From Lunularia cruciata (lineage: Eukaryota; Streptophyta; Marchantiopsida; Lunulariales; Lunulariaceae), in NCBI GenBank assembly GCA_948567375.1, contig OX419757.1:19406001-19470000 (forward strand): DNA of 64,000 nucleotides, in the 5' to 3' direction. Below, piece after piece: positions 44,903 to 56,270 of this stretch. Numbering within the stretch: position 1 is the stretch's first letter; the number at the start of each line of letters is the position of its first letter. Made by a program: the position numbers and the translations under genes. Below the pieces are notes generated by a model. It worked only from the letters and a program-made list of their open reading frames with translations, ran no database searches and was not told the origin of the DNA.

Positions 44903-45371
44903 GGTATTTCAACAGTTATCTATAGATTACTTTCCAATGGTCAGATTTTGTGTTTGGGGTATTGACTTGATGGTGGAGCACATTGTCACTTTGCATCGTT
45001 CACACTATTGGGTGTGCTGTTAGCGGGATTATTGGTATGAGACTTAGGTCAAAATCAAGACCATACCTTGGGAGTGGAGCTCCAAAGAGCTCACTTCTTT
45101 GTTATTGAGCCTTTGAGTTCCTGGTTAGAGTGGATAGAAAGCCGGTGAGCATCACTTGGAGTCTCTTAGCCAGAGTGGGTGTGACCTGATTGTAATTAGT
45201 GCCCAATTGTTGGCAAATTGTTGAGGAGCAAATCAAGTACTAATCTGATTTGAGTTGATTTGAGTTGTAAATAATCTGATTATTGTGGCACATAAGAGTT
45301 TGTGTATGACTTATGTGTGAGTTATGTGTCTATAGTGTATGATGTTGACAGCAATGTATATATGCATGACA
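44903..45371 (+). repeat. A1 3' LTR, second part
   Basis: Continues GGTATTTCAACAG after the B1 target duplication, matches the 5' LTR up to about 45290, then has an 85-base tail ending GCATGACA that the 5' LTRs of A1 and A2 lack. Confidence 0.8.
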
Positions 45372-46430
45372 AAGGGATTGGGATATGGTGGTCAAGAAGG
45401 TTGAAGTCTGAGGGACATGAGATGAAAGAGGAGCAAAAGGGAATCTAGAACAAGTGGATCTTGGCCCAAATTGACAAAGAAAAGAAAGAATCCATTGCTT
45501 GCCTATTAGGAGTTATTGTATGCAACTCTACAATTGCAAGACATTCATCCCAATTGGTATGCTAAACATTGACAAAGGTACAAAGCATATCCTCCAAGGT
45601 GCAATTTTTATATTTAGTTTGTCCATTAGTTTGAGGATGATTGGCCATGGACAAAGCAAGCTTGGTGCCGAGTATTTGGAAGAGTGCTTGCCAAAACTTT
45701 CCAATGAATCAAGGATTATAGTTGGAGATGAGTACACGCAATATCTCATGATGCTTAAAGACATTATTGAAGTAGATCTACGCTAATGTTGGAGCATCCA
45801 CAATATCAAAGGTTGGTGCCAAAAGGATTTGCTTACTAAGCTTATCCCAAACACCACGATTGCTATGTGACCTTGCTTTGTCTTGGGCAATGATATGATG
45901 AGATCCAAGCTCATGTGTTCCCATCAAGCAGATGGAATGGGAAGTGGTTGACGGAGTTCACTCAATTTTTGGTTGTTGGCCTTCTTGTGTTGGCAGCTCT
46001 CACACTATTGGACAAACTCTTGAACATCTTGTGTCATGTTGGGCTACCACCATTGGCATTGGACGGTACTCAAGGTCTTGTCCACACCCATGTGACCAAC
46101 AATTGGTAAGTCATGGGCTTCTTGGAGGCGCACCAGCCGGAGATCACCCTTGGTTGGAACATAAATCTGGTTCTCATAGAATAAAAGGCCTTCCTTGTAG
46201 GAGAAGTTATTTTCCCCCTTGTTGCATGCTGCAAGATGACCTTGTACCATCTGAAACAAAGGGTCTTGTTGTAGAGCTATCTTAAACTCAATTTGGACTT
46301 TGGAGTCAATTGATGCTATTGTAATTGTTGTTGTAATGAGAGGAAGAGACTTCAAATCAGGTTGTAATGATAGAGCATCAGGGAGGACATGGAACCTACC
46401 AAGTTTGTACTCAAGTTTGATATCAAACAA
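45372..46430 (-). pseudogene. B2 integrase, main part
   Basis: On the minus strand, 46430-46044 holds the end of RNase H (KLEYKLGRFHVLPDALS) and the integrase zinc module (HDLPIVGHMGVDKTL). Fragments of the catalytic core, in alternating frames, lie down to 45372. The frame then continues at 21647 on the far side of A1. Numerous frameshifts. Confidence 0.8.
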
Positions 46431-47640
46431 TTGTAGTTGTTCCTCCTATTGATGATGTGGACTCTTCATGTGTTCCAAGTATAATGTCTACAACAATGGT
46501 TTGTGATCAGTTTGCATGATCACTTGTTTCCCCAAGAGATAATGTCTCCATACCTTGGTGGCATATACCATTGCTAGTTGTTCCAAATCTCAAGTAGATT
46601 AATTCTTTTTAGCTATATTTAGTTAGCGAGACATAAAGGCAATGATATATAATCCATTTGGGAATTCTTATTGCAACACCGCTCCAATCATAAAGTTAGA
46701 AGCACCAAAATCAACCACACAAGGTAGTTGAGTATCATATGGTTGAAGAATGGGTCTTGAAGACACCATATGTTTCACCTTTTGGAATGCTTCTTCATGC
46801 TTGGTATCCACTGAAAGCTTGAGTTCTTTCCCAAGAGATCAATCAATGGTACGGCCACATGGGCATAATAGTGGATGAACTATTGGTAAAAGCTAGCCAA
46901 TCCATCAAATGCATGTACTTCTATAGCATCCTTCAGAGTAGGCCAATCAATAATGGCCTTGATTTTCTCCTCTTCAATCTTGAACCCCTCTAATGAGATC
47001 TTGTGACACAAGAAAGTAACCTCTTTTTGCCAAAAGGCACACTTCAACTTCTTGCAATAAAATTTCTATAGTCATAATTGTCTTAGGACTTCTTGTACAT
47101 GATTCACATGTTCTACCTATGTTTTGCTATAAATTAAGATATCATCCAAGAACACCACCACATATATCAATCCAATATTCTATCTAAAACCCGATGCATC
47201 TGATCCATGAAGATTGTTGGAGAATAAGTGAGCCCATAAGGTAGAACTCTCCACTCAAAATGCCCATACCTTGTATGAAAGGCGGTCTTTTGCACATCCT
47301 CTCTATCAATAGAGATTTGCCAATAGTCATTGTGAAGATCCAACTTGGAGAAAAATTGTGCTCCACTCAATTGATCAAGCAAGTCATCAATTTGAAGCAA
47401 GGGATATACATTCTTCATTGTTTGTTTATTGAGCCCACAATAATCAATACAAAAACAAAGTCCTTCATCCTTCTTTGGAATGAATAGTACCAATGCTCTC
47501 CAAGGAGATGTACTATATTGTATGAAATCCTTCTCCAACAACTCTGTTAGTGTTGTTCGTAACTCCTCCAACTCCTTTGGTGAGAGCCGGTAGATTCATC
47601 TACTCACTAGAGTACTCCTTGGTTATAACTCAATCTTGAA
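46431..47640 (-). pseudogene. B2 reverse transcriptase and RNase H
   Basis: The open piece 47571-47167 gives LCFCIDYCGLNKQTMKNVYPL, then DDLLDQLSGAQFFSKLDLHNDYWQI (motif A) and RYGHFEWRVLPYGLTYSPTIF (motif B). The catalytic DD box follows near 47140, with frameshifted thumb and RNase H further left. It is the same lineage as B1, with independent mutations. Confidence 0.85.
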
Positions 47641-47979
47641 AGGCATACCACAATCAGAGGGTAATCCCTTTGATAGATCATCCAAAAACACATCCTTAAA
47701 TTCTTACTATTTGATCAACCATTGCTTGATGATGCTCTTGTGCAATTTGTGTGTTCCACACTACAAAAATAGACTTATCTTCCTCCAAAGCTACTTCCTT
47801 GACAAACTTCCCATCTAGGGACTCATCTCCCTTCAAAGATCACTCCATGGTTGCTTCTTTGACAAGTTCTCATCTTGGGATGCATCTCTCTTCAAGGCTT
47901 GCTATGTGGCTACCTTCCCGACAAACTTCCCATCTTGGGATTGACTATTCTTAGGTGTCTTACTCAAAGGTGCCAGACA

Positions 47980-48575
47980 ACCTAATCTGAAAATCCTACC
48001 TCGGTGTTGTACTTGAATTTTTCATAGGTTCCAATCAAATTGAACCTTATGACATTCAAGCCAAGGTAGACCAAGAATGGCATCATGGTGTAGAGGTACC
48101 ACTACAAACGTCATACACTCTAAATACTTTGTCCCAATCTTGAAGGTAACAAGATGCAAGGTACAAAATGAAAAACCCTTTCTACCATCTGCCATCATCA
48201 ATCTACTTCCAATTACTGGTTTGATAGGTATAAATAATTCATTTTCTAATTGCATAGACATGCAATTCTTTGAACTTCTAGAATCAAAAAAAAATCCTAC
48301 AACCATAGTTAAATATGGTACCTTACAAGTGAAGCAAACTTGTATAGGTCTAGCTTTTAATCCCATTGGAACTAATCAAGTTCTTAATAGGCGGTTTGAA
48401 ATCTCTAATTGGGATTCCTTGTTTTCTTGATCATTCCGCTCCACAACCTCCATTTGGGCATTTTGTCAAGATTGCACATTCTTGAGTGTACATTTAGCAA
48501 TATGATGTCCAATCTGGCGACAATAAAAGCATTGAATGTAAAGTTACAACCGGATGTACCAAGGATTCCTTGGAC
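47980..48575 (-). pseudogene. B2 protease and gag zinc knuckle
   Basis: The protease frame 48366-48022 has FFFDSRSSKNCMSMQL: D-S-G has become D-S-R. It continues HDAILGLPWLECHKVQFDW. Upstream, near 48495-48536, is an intact CCHC knuckle (C-x2-C-x4-H-x4-C). Immediately upstream solo LTR C2 interrupts gag. Beyond C2 only leader-like sequence remains, so most of the gag N-terminal domain present in B1 is absent. Confidence 0.85.
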
Positions 48576-49267
48576 TGTAACACCCATTTGTGCATGTGTG
48601 TGGTATTGTGATATTTAGCTTGGTATTACAAGTACTTAAGAGATATTATTTATATAGAGATAAAGGATGGTTCTATATTAGTCATGGTTAGCTAAAGTTA
48701 GTCATAGCTAAGATAGATGGGACCTTACTTTAGAGGAAGTAGAAAAGATGAGCACCACTATTTTGGATTTTAGTGTGTTGACTTGGTATTATTCCTAGGT
48801 GTTTGGCTTTGGGGAAAGAGTTGAGAACTCTTGGGCCCGCAAGCCTTTTTGTTTTGGATTCTTCTTTAGTCCAAGGATAGTCCATGTGAAGGAATCCTTG
48901 CTTTAGTGGTTGGGTCAAGATAAGACCACATGCTTAGGGGAATATGCCCATGTGAATGGATATTCCTTTCTACTTTTTAACTTTACTTGACTTTTAGTCT
49001 AGTAACTTGAGTTACTACGATAATTAGTAACTTTGGTACGTAACTATTTCACAAGTATATAAACAAGGGGTGAGGAGGTACTCATCATCCTTTCATCTGC
49101 AACTATCTCTCTCTCATTGAGTTCTCTAGTGAGCAATGACTTGAGTCTTGGAGTGTTAGCCTTGGAGGAGTATGATGGAGTTGGGGTTCCTTGCCTTCTT
49201 AGTCCATGGTGCGCTACCATAATAGCCATCAGAGGTTCATCCTGAGTGAGAGACAAGCCGGCTCACA
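48576..49267 (-). mobile_element. Solo LTR C2
   Basis: 692 bases starting TGTAACACCC and ending CCGGCTCACA, flanked by GGAC on both sides (48572-48575 and 49268-49271). It matches the C1 LTRs nearly throughout, in the same orientation as C1. It probably arose by recombination between the LTRs of a full element that had entered B2. Confidence 0.93.
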
Positions 49268-49415
49268 GGACAAGGTGATTACAATTAGAAAAGTTTACCC
49301 AAAATGTGAGGTGATGAACTGTGTGAAATGATGTGGGTAATACCCAAACACAAAAATTGCAATGATTTAGTGGAAATGGATTTGGTGGTCCATAGATTCC
49401 ATCTATCGCATTCCT

Positions 49416-49427
49416 GCTCTGATACCA
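49416..49427 (-). other. B2 primer-binding site (initiator tRNA-Met)
   Basis: The reverse complement reads TGGTATCAGAGC, one base inside the LTR end, identical to B1. Confidence 0.92.
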
Positions 49428-49428
49428 A

Positions 49429-49832
49429 TGTAAAAGATCAAGACCAAGGAGAGAAAGAGGAGAATCAAAGCTCACATTGGGACACTTGAATGAGAGAAAC
49501 TCCAAATGCCTAGCATGAGCTTTGCCTCTTATATTTATAGGTACCATACAAGGCTCTTGAGAAGCTTCCTTGAGCCATTTTCTTGGACTGCAAGCCAAGT
49601 TAATCAAGAAGCTTCTCAAGAAGCTTTCTTCTAGAAACCGCCTACTTGGCGTGCAAGCTAAGCTAGTTAGAAGCTTTCTTCTAGAAGCTACCTACTTGGA
49701 ATGCAAGCTAAGATAACCAAAAAGCTTCCCAAAAAGCTTCTTAGATACTTCTGGAATATTCTAGGTTAATTTGGCTTATTCACTACTTTGTTAGTCCTAA
49801 CTAACTTCATTGCTAAACTCTATATTGTTACA
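49429..49832 (-). repeat. B2 5' LTR
   Basis: Window orientation TGTAAAAGATC...TTGTTACA, followed by target duplication CTTCT. Confidence 0.92.
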
Positions 49833-49837
49833 CTTCT

Positions 49838-51110
49838 TATCACGTTTGAGAGCCTTTGATAGGAGGATTATGGGAGTTTTTGGTGATGTTAGTGGACCAT
49901 GGACATTTGAGTGTGTGATAAGGGATTTGGCATGTAGATAAGTGGTTATGCCAATCTCGTGTGGAGGGGTTGGCTTACTATCTATGGAAGAGACTACACC
50001 TATAGCATTTTGGGGTAGTTGAGCTCTCTCGGCAACCCTACTTTCCTGTTGTTTTGTGGTTGTTGATTGGCCAATTTTGGAGACTTATGTGATAGAGGTG
50101 GAGGAAGGATCATTTTCTCTCTAGATGTTATTGCAACAAACAAGAGATAGTATATCCCCATGTACACGTGAGTACTTTCCATCTTTTGCTTCACTTTTTT
50201 CAGATTGGACTAGAGGTTTACAATCTTCCTTGATGGAGCAATAGTATGAGCATTCTCTCTTAGTTGACTTGTCCATTCCTCAGGCTACTAGAGCACATCT
50301 TTGCTCTTGCTCCTACAAGGGTGTAGGCTCTTGGATCCTAACTTGACCATGCATTAGGGCATTCCGACTTGCACCAACTACTTTCTCTATAACAATGAGG
50401 TTTTGCTTAGGTTTGGTCCACCCATCTGCATCTTCATTACTCACTTGTGAGGGTGGTTCTACATTAAATGTAGCAGTGGTCCATATGAAATGGTGTCCTT
50501 TTGGAGGATAGAGGATAGCTACCCATGATGCTATTAGGGACACAATTTTCACTATGGCACAAGAGAGTGGATACTTGGCTTGCAATGAGCATTTGTATGC
50601 TTTGCAAACAATATGTGTCAAAGCAAACTTATACTTGGTCCAAGATGATCAGATGATAATAGTGGAAGTCGTGGTTATGGACCCTATGCCAGATACAATT
50701 TTGGATGGAGTGATTACCCATCCCCTTGGATGGGCATGGAGTGCAATAGTAGGTTGCAAGGTCTTCAAGTATAGGGGCATGCAATGAGGTTACTTCTTTG
50801 TTCCACTAGCATTGGAGTTATATGGAGCAATGGATGCATCAACATTGGTCAAGGATTGCACGAGAGCTTATCATGTTAGACGCCAAGGGCACCACTCTCA
50901 CTCTCAAACTTTGTAGCATATTTTAAACAGTATGTGTCCATTGCTCTACAAAGAGCAGTGATTGGTGCAATCCATAGGAGAGCAATCACACTAGGTGATG
51001 CTTCTTCAGATGCTCCAATTGTTTGTAGACTATATGACTTGCATAGCTCAGATATCTTAGGTGCCATATGGCAAATTTTTCATATAGACTCTATTGGGGC
51101 TTAGCCCTAT
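49838..51110 (+). mobile_element. LINE, 3' part (C-terminal region)
   Basis: Continues the LINE past the B2 insertion. The frame reads LSRLRAFDRRIMGVF, then CGGVGLLSMEETTPIAF, and later CPFGGxRIATHDAIRDT and an open piece 50554-50787 with ESGYLACNEHLYAL, VVVMDPMPDTIL and KVFKYRGMQ. A Cys/His cluster followed by RxxTHDAIRD and acidic residues is consistent with the zinc motif and restriction-like endonuclease of C2H2-bearing LINE clades, but I infer this from position and pattern only. It ends with TTGGGGCTTAGCCC and a T-rich tail near 51110. Together both parts give about 3.2 kb. Confidence 0.65.
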
Positions 51111-54100
51111 TTTACCCTTTTTTTTCTCTCCCTTGTTATGCTTGATGGTGTCTTCCCATCCTTGTTACACATGATAGTTTGATTTTAGATCAAAGAGAGC
51201 TTTAAACAGAAAAGAAACCTCGAAAACCAATATGAGAAAGAATTGAACTTTATAGTATAAATAATGTCATGTAACAGCAAAGAGTAGTCTTTACATCGGT
51301 AGATAGTCAGTCGTGAAGCAAGCAAAGAGACTTCACTACTTACCTTAGTTGTTGTGATCACCAAATGTCAAATACTACCAACACAATTCCTCATGAATTT
51401 GTCAAGGCATTGCTTTGATTGATGTCCATTCAAGATAAAACACATAGAATGAAATCAGAGTTTTAGAATCCAACATCCAACACTCAAACTTGTACTTTTC
51501 AATTCTCCAAACATTCACAAACATAACCATAGGATTGATACTTGGAATTAAAGTTGAGTAAAGCAAAGTGTTGTAACTCAATGCTCTTTTGCTCAAATGA
51601 CAAGCATTGAGTTATAGCAATTTGATTTACTCAAGTTCAGAATTATGAATATTGAATTGAACTAAATAGTAACAACATATGAATGCTTCCTTTAAATAGG
51701 CAAAGCACTTTGAGGAATATCTAACAATATATTGTTATACAACAACTCTACCAACCTGTAGATCCAAAATGACAATCCATCAACTGCTCCTTTTGATTCT
51801 TCCAAAGATAGAATCTTCACCATTGCCATCTCTAGCATTGGATTAAGCCTGCTCATCTTCTGTAGCTACAATGGCAATACTGGTTCTTTGGGTCTACTTC
51901 TCTTCCTTGGCCTTAGGTTCTCCACCAACAGTATCAACCCCTCCAATTCTTGATGTAGTGGTCATTGCCTTACTATTATTGTTGTCAGCTTAGTTCTCTA
52001 GCTATTATTTAAACGCTAGAAAGCATAATTGGAACCGTCTGTTAAGTCTTCGCCTGCAAAGGGACTTTACTTGGTTGATTCAATGAAATATTGCTTCACG
52101 ATATAGTAGTCAATCCTTGGAAGTGACTTATTTATAGTAAATGGTATTATACTAAACTTAGTTGATAAAATTGGACCAAAAATGAATGATGAGTCAATCA
52201 AGTTCAATTCTAAGATTTGAAATTTGGTTTTACCGGGACGATCCCTCAACTGAGGATAAAAAGTAGGAAAAAGACGGTTTGATCTCCCCGGGGCTCTCTC
52301 ACAAACTCGTCTCTTTTAACTTCTGCAATGATATTGAGCGTGTTAGTAGATGTGTATAACTTCTCCTTAAATTTGAGAAATAAGAACATTAAAATATTAT
52401 TACTAGGAGCCATTGTTCTCTTCTATCGGACCAAAGAAGTGGATTAAATAATTCTCAAGTCCACGTCTAAATGCATGCAAAATGTGAATATATTTTTTGA
52501 TTATATCAAGTATCTTTTGAACGTAAAAGATATTTGGAAACGTTTTCATATATAAGAGAAAAATTATGCTCCATCAAAACCCGCCATACTCAGCAGGTCA
52601 ACAGTTGCGAAAATAACGATTTAATAGATTGCACGCAAATAAATGATCGCCTTTAATTAAGTCTTAGTTATTATCACAAGTAACTTCCACAAAAATTCCT
52701 TGATCATGATTAGTAACCATGTTTAAATATTAATATATAATTATTATTATTATATACTTCTTAGTTTCTTGGAAATTCCACCTTCATTTTACAAATAAAT
52801 TTTTATGATGATAATTTTTATAATTTCTGAAGAAATAAAAACACCTTCACTTTCTAATAACAGTAAGATCTTTTTTGCTTTCCAAAATGATTTTACACTG
52901 GCTACATATTAATAAATAATTTTATTATTAATTTTGACAGTGAAAATAGAAAAAAAAGTCTATTACATTTTATTATTAATAAGCTAATTGCTTTTTTATT
53001 TAATATAAACTTCGTATTTTTAAATAGAATCTAGACATCTAACTGCTAAATGGAAATAGTGAGCGACCTTACTAGATACTGTGAATATCCTAAAGTAAAT
53101 TATGTCCATTAAGTGAAGCATATGGAGGTCCAGCAGGTAGTTAAGGTAATAATACTATTAGCGACACTTGCCAAACCCAAACCGACTCCAATAAGGCTAC
53201 CTGAAGCAACTTCTAAGTAGATCTTCATCATATAAATAATAAATAAAGTGCAACCATTGATATACATTTCTTCGTAGAAATAGATACAATCTGAAAATTA
53301 CTTATTGTGATATATTTGTAAAAATTGTGGGAGGTGGCGACAATGTTGCCACCAGACATAATAGAGACCTGGTTGGCGCTGACTAGGTTTACCTTCGGCA
53401 GACCAGCTAGCCCTTCCGGACGGTTTCCTTTTGTACAATATTCTTCTGCTCTCCCCTTTATAGATAAAATGATCACATCTTGAATGCTTAAGCAAACCTC
53501 TATTGATTCTTTTTCTATATAATCTTTCATACTCGTAACATCGTGCCTTTTGTAAATAGCTTCAATTATAAATTAAATCTAGTAATAAGATATCAAACTT
53601 GATTCCTTTTAAAGGAAAGACAAATAAATTATAATAGACTAGTTTTGAAGACGAAATCTATTGCCATTGATGATAAAGAAGTTTGGATGGATAGTTCAAT
53701 TATTTCAGCAATTTATTTTCACTTACTTATCTTTCCAATTATTTTGAAATTTTTATAGTTGATATTATTTAATGATAATATTCTACAGCAATTATATATA
53801 CATAAATAATCTTTCAGAATCCTAGTAATCAAAAGAAATACTTGAGTTACTAACGTAATGTTGAAGATCATGCTATGGTAAAGGTGATACATTTTTTTGA
53901 AATAACAAAGATAATCATATTAATATTTAATATAACAATATATTTAATATGATATAATATTTAATATAATAATATTTAATTTATATATTTTTTTTGAAAA
54001 TTATTTTACCAAAACACAAATTTTAGATTTTCTTTGAACTATTTCTTTTTATCACAAATTATGAAATTTTATTTCTGTTGAGAATACAACTAATTTTACC

Positions 54101-55169
54101 ACAATTTATCCCACATGTATAAGTAGATATATATGCATTCTTATAACTATTAAGTATTAAAACGTTTCTAGAACTTATCTCTGCATAAATTATTTTCAGA
54201 TTGCAATTTAAAGTAATGGGTTGCAAATCAATGTGCTATTATCACAATTTAAATATATAACGCGTTGCTTATAACAAAGAGTTGAACTTTAAAGTTTTAG
54301 AAACTATAATAGACGGAACAGGTTTCAAGCTCATACAAAATCGAATCGAGCAGTCACTAAGTCACCTTCCCTTATGTGTAAATGTAGTTTGATAGATAAC
54401 ATTTCAAATTGTCCCTGTTTGAACATGGAATACAACATTCAAAACAACATTCTTTGCATTTGATGCTTAAAGAACAGAATTCCCTTTTTGTTCCTTCATC
54501 CTTGATGCCATATCCTCTATCAACTTCATAGTTCCTTGATGCCTTGGCGGCCTCGATTGAGATCAACTTCATAGATCTTCAATGCCTTGCCTGCCTTATG
54601 AAATCGACACCATTAATTCTATAGAAAATAATTAAATCAGCCTTCTACTCCCCAATCCTCAATAGTTTGACAATCTAACTACTCTTTAGTCTTGATATTA
54701 CCAACAATTCATACCATATATATATCCCATTTACTATTCCTTAGAAGCATGGGAAATCACACAAGAATAAACTCGATTGTGACAGGTTGTAGGTGAGAGC
54801 TGGAATTTCTCACTGGTTTCATTGGAATTCATAATGCCTCTTATGATTTCTTGAACATTGCTAAAGAAAGAGTTGAAAAAATCAATACGCATTCATATAA
54901 CAAAATTTCAATAAAGTCTTGAAGAATGGTTGGATGATGAAAATGGTTTGACTCTTGTTGTGATTTAGATGCTAGTTTGGATTTGGATACCTGGGAAAGG
55001 AATGTAGCAAAGAAGAAGATGATATGGATATGGGTGTGCTAGATAGACTTTGCAAATGGTGGATCTTTATACATGAAAGGTGATACTTGAAAGAAAGATG
55101 TCAAAATACTCATAATATTGAATTTGTATACTAGTTTCTCTCTATCCTTTAACCTCTTGCTTTCAAACA
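51111..55169. other. AT-rich spacer, no gene seen
   Basis: Nothing resembles a known protein. A GC-richer island at 53326-53428 contains a short hairpin (GGTGGCGAC / GTTGCCACC) and reads open on the minus strand, but I cannot identify it. 53890-54000 is low-complexity TAATATTTAATAT. The minus frame 54572-54372 is Cys-rich (several CxxxC) and unrecognised. Confidence 0.5.
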
Positions 55170-56270
55170 GCTCGTTAGAATGGACATGGCTTCGTTTGTC
55201 ATGTTAGTGAATTTGATTAAAGGGCACAATGTCTCCAAGAGAAGGAGGGAGCACAACAGACAACAAACACATGTATGGCTATAAGTGGCATTAGCATTAG
55301 ATTGTTTTAGGTATAATGGTAATGATGCTTGTGTTGCAAGGGGAATGAGCTTATGTGGAAGTAGTTCATGGTCCACAAGTAAATTTATAGAGAGAGTACT
55401 ATATTTTCCATAATGAGAAACAAAGTGCAATGGCTAGGGATCCGGGAGAGGAGTAGAATAACATGTGTATTTGCATGTTAAGGATATCTTGGGTGTGTTG
55501 GCCTAGTCGATGGAATGTTCTTTCCCTTGTCACAAAAGCCCTCCATTGATGGAGAAGTGTATTTCAGCCAGAAGGGGAGTTACTCAATCAATGTGCAGGT
55601 TATATGTGATGACAAGTACCTAATTATACACTTTGCCAAAGGTGAGATGGAATCTATATTTTATGCATGCTTTATGAAAGTGTTGAACTGAGGGGTACTT
55701 GAATGGTGAAGGAATTAGGCTTTATCATCAGTGTTTAGGAGGAAAAATTAGGTAGAGTTATAGATGACAAAGGAAGAATTTGTGTTATGAAAGTATTGGG
55801 TTTTGTGTGGATGGTTGACAGAGGATCTGGTTTTGCACAGGAATGCACGGTTCTTGTCATGATATGACATGTTTAAAGAGATAAGAGCTTTGGTTAGACC
55901 TGAATCTAAGAGGAACATGTATATCATTTGATACAAAAGCATTATTTATTAAGGGATGCTAGATATGTACATATGCATCACTTGGTGCACTCTTTCAAAC
56001 AAGCAAATTTTCTAGAGAAGAAGGACTTCAATTGATGTGCGGCTAGAACAAGGTCCTTAAATGAACATTGCATTGGTATGTTGAAAGCTCGGTGTCATTC
56101 ATTGAAAGTGTAGTTAAATAAAAAAAATACACATCTTTTGTGTTGGATTTTTCTTGTGTTATATTGCACAACTATATGATCAATAGATTAGATGTGTGGG
56201 AAGATGAAGAGGACCTATCTTGAGAAAAGGCAAAATCCACAAGCAAAGTTCATGGAATCTATGACAAGAG
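55170..56270 (+). pseudogene. PIF/Harbinger-type transposase, second copy, degenerate
   Basis: In shifting plus frames: an N-terminal block MDMASFVMLVNLIKGHN, then VWL*VALALDCFRYNG, then VGLVDGMFFPLSQKP (55498-55545) carrying the first catalytic Asp, YFSQKGSYSINVQVICDDKYLI with the second, and a C-terminal ESVVSFIESVV / CVILHNYMINRLDVWEDEED part ending near 56220. The order matches DDE_4 Harbinger transposases and the relic at 5290-6580, with which it shares GTGATGACAAG near the second Asp. It retains the first Asp that the other copy lost. Stops and frameshifts inactivate it; terminal inverted repeats were not found. Confidence 0.75.

Larger units (their letters stand above)
21648..45371 (+). 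mobile_element. Ty3/gypsy A1 with a C5 DNA methyltransferase and PHD finger (degenerate)
   Basis: The termini are TGTCATGC at 21648 and GCATGACA at 45364-45371, perfect 8-base inverted ends. It lies inside the integrase region of B2; flanking bases are GAGG and AAGG, an imperfect 4-base target duplication. After removing C1, D1 and B1, about 9 kb remains: 5' LTR, a leader of about 0.9 kb, gag, protease, methyltransferase, RT, RNase H, integrase remnant, PHD finger, 3' LTR. All frames contain stops. The methyltransferase between protease and RT, and the PHD finger after integrase, are not part of a standard gypsy polyprotein. The combination is the main discovery of this window. Confidence 0.88.
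20693..49832 (-). mobile_element. Chromovirus (Ty3/gypsy) B2, full-length but interrupted
   Basis: LTRs lie at 20693-21092 and 49429-49832. The target duplication CTTCT flanks both ends (20688-20692 and 49833-49837). The tRNA-Met primer site is at 49416-49427. The order on the minus strand is gag zinc knuckle, protease, RT, RNase H, integrase and chromodomain. It is inserted in the LINE and is itself split by A1 (21648-45371) and by solo LTR C2. Without insertions the element is about 4.7 kb, shorter than B1, because most of gag is missing. Confidence 0.9.

Noticed and set aside
20693-49832. A virus or an endogenous pararetrovirus
   Set aside because: All pol fragments have integrase, LTRs and tRNA-primed sites typical of Ty3/gypsy retrotransposons; no envelope, movement or coat gene is present.
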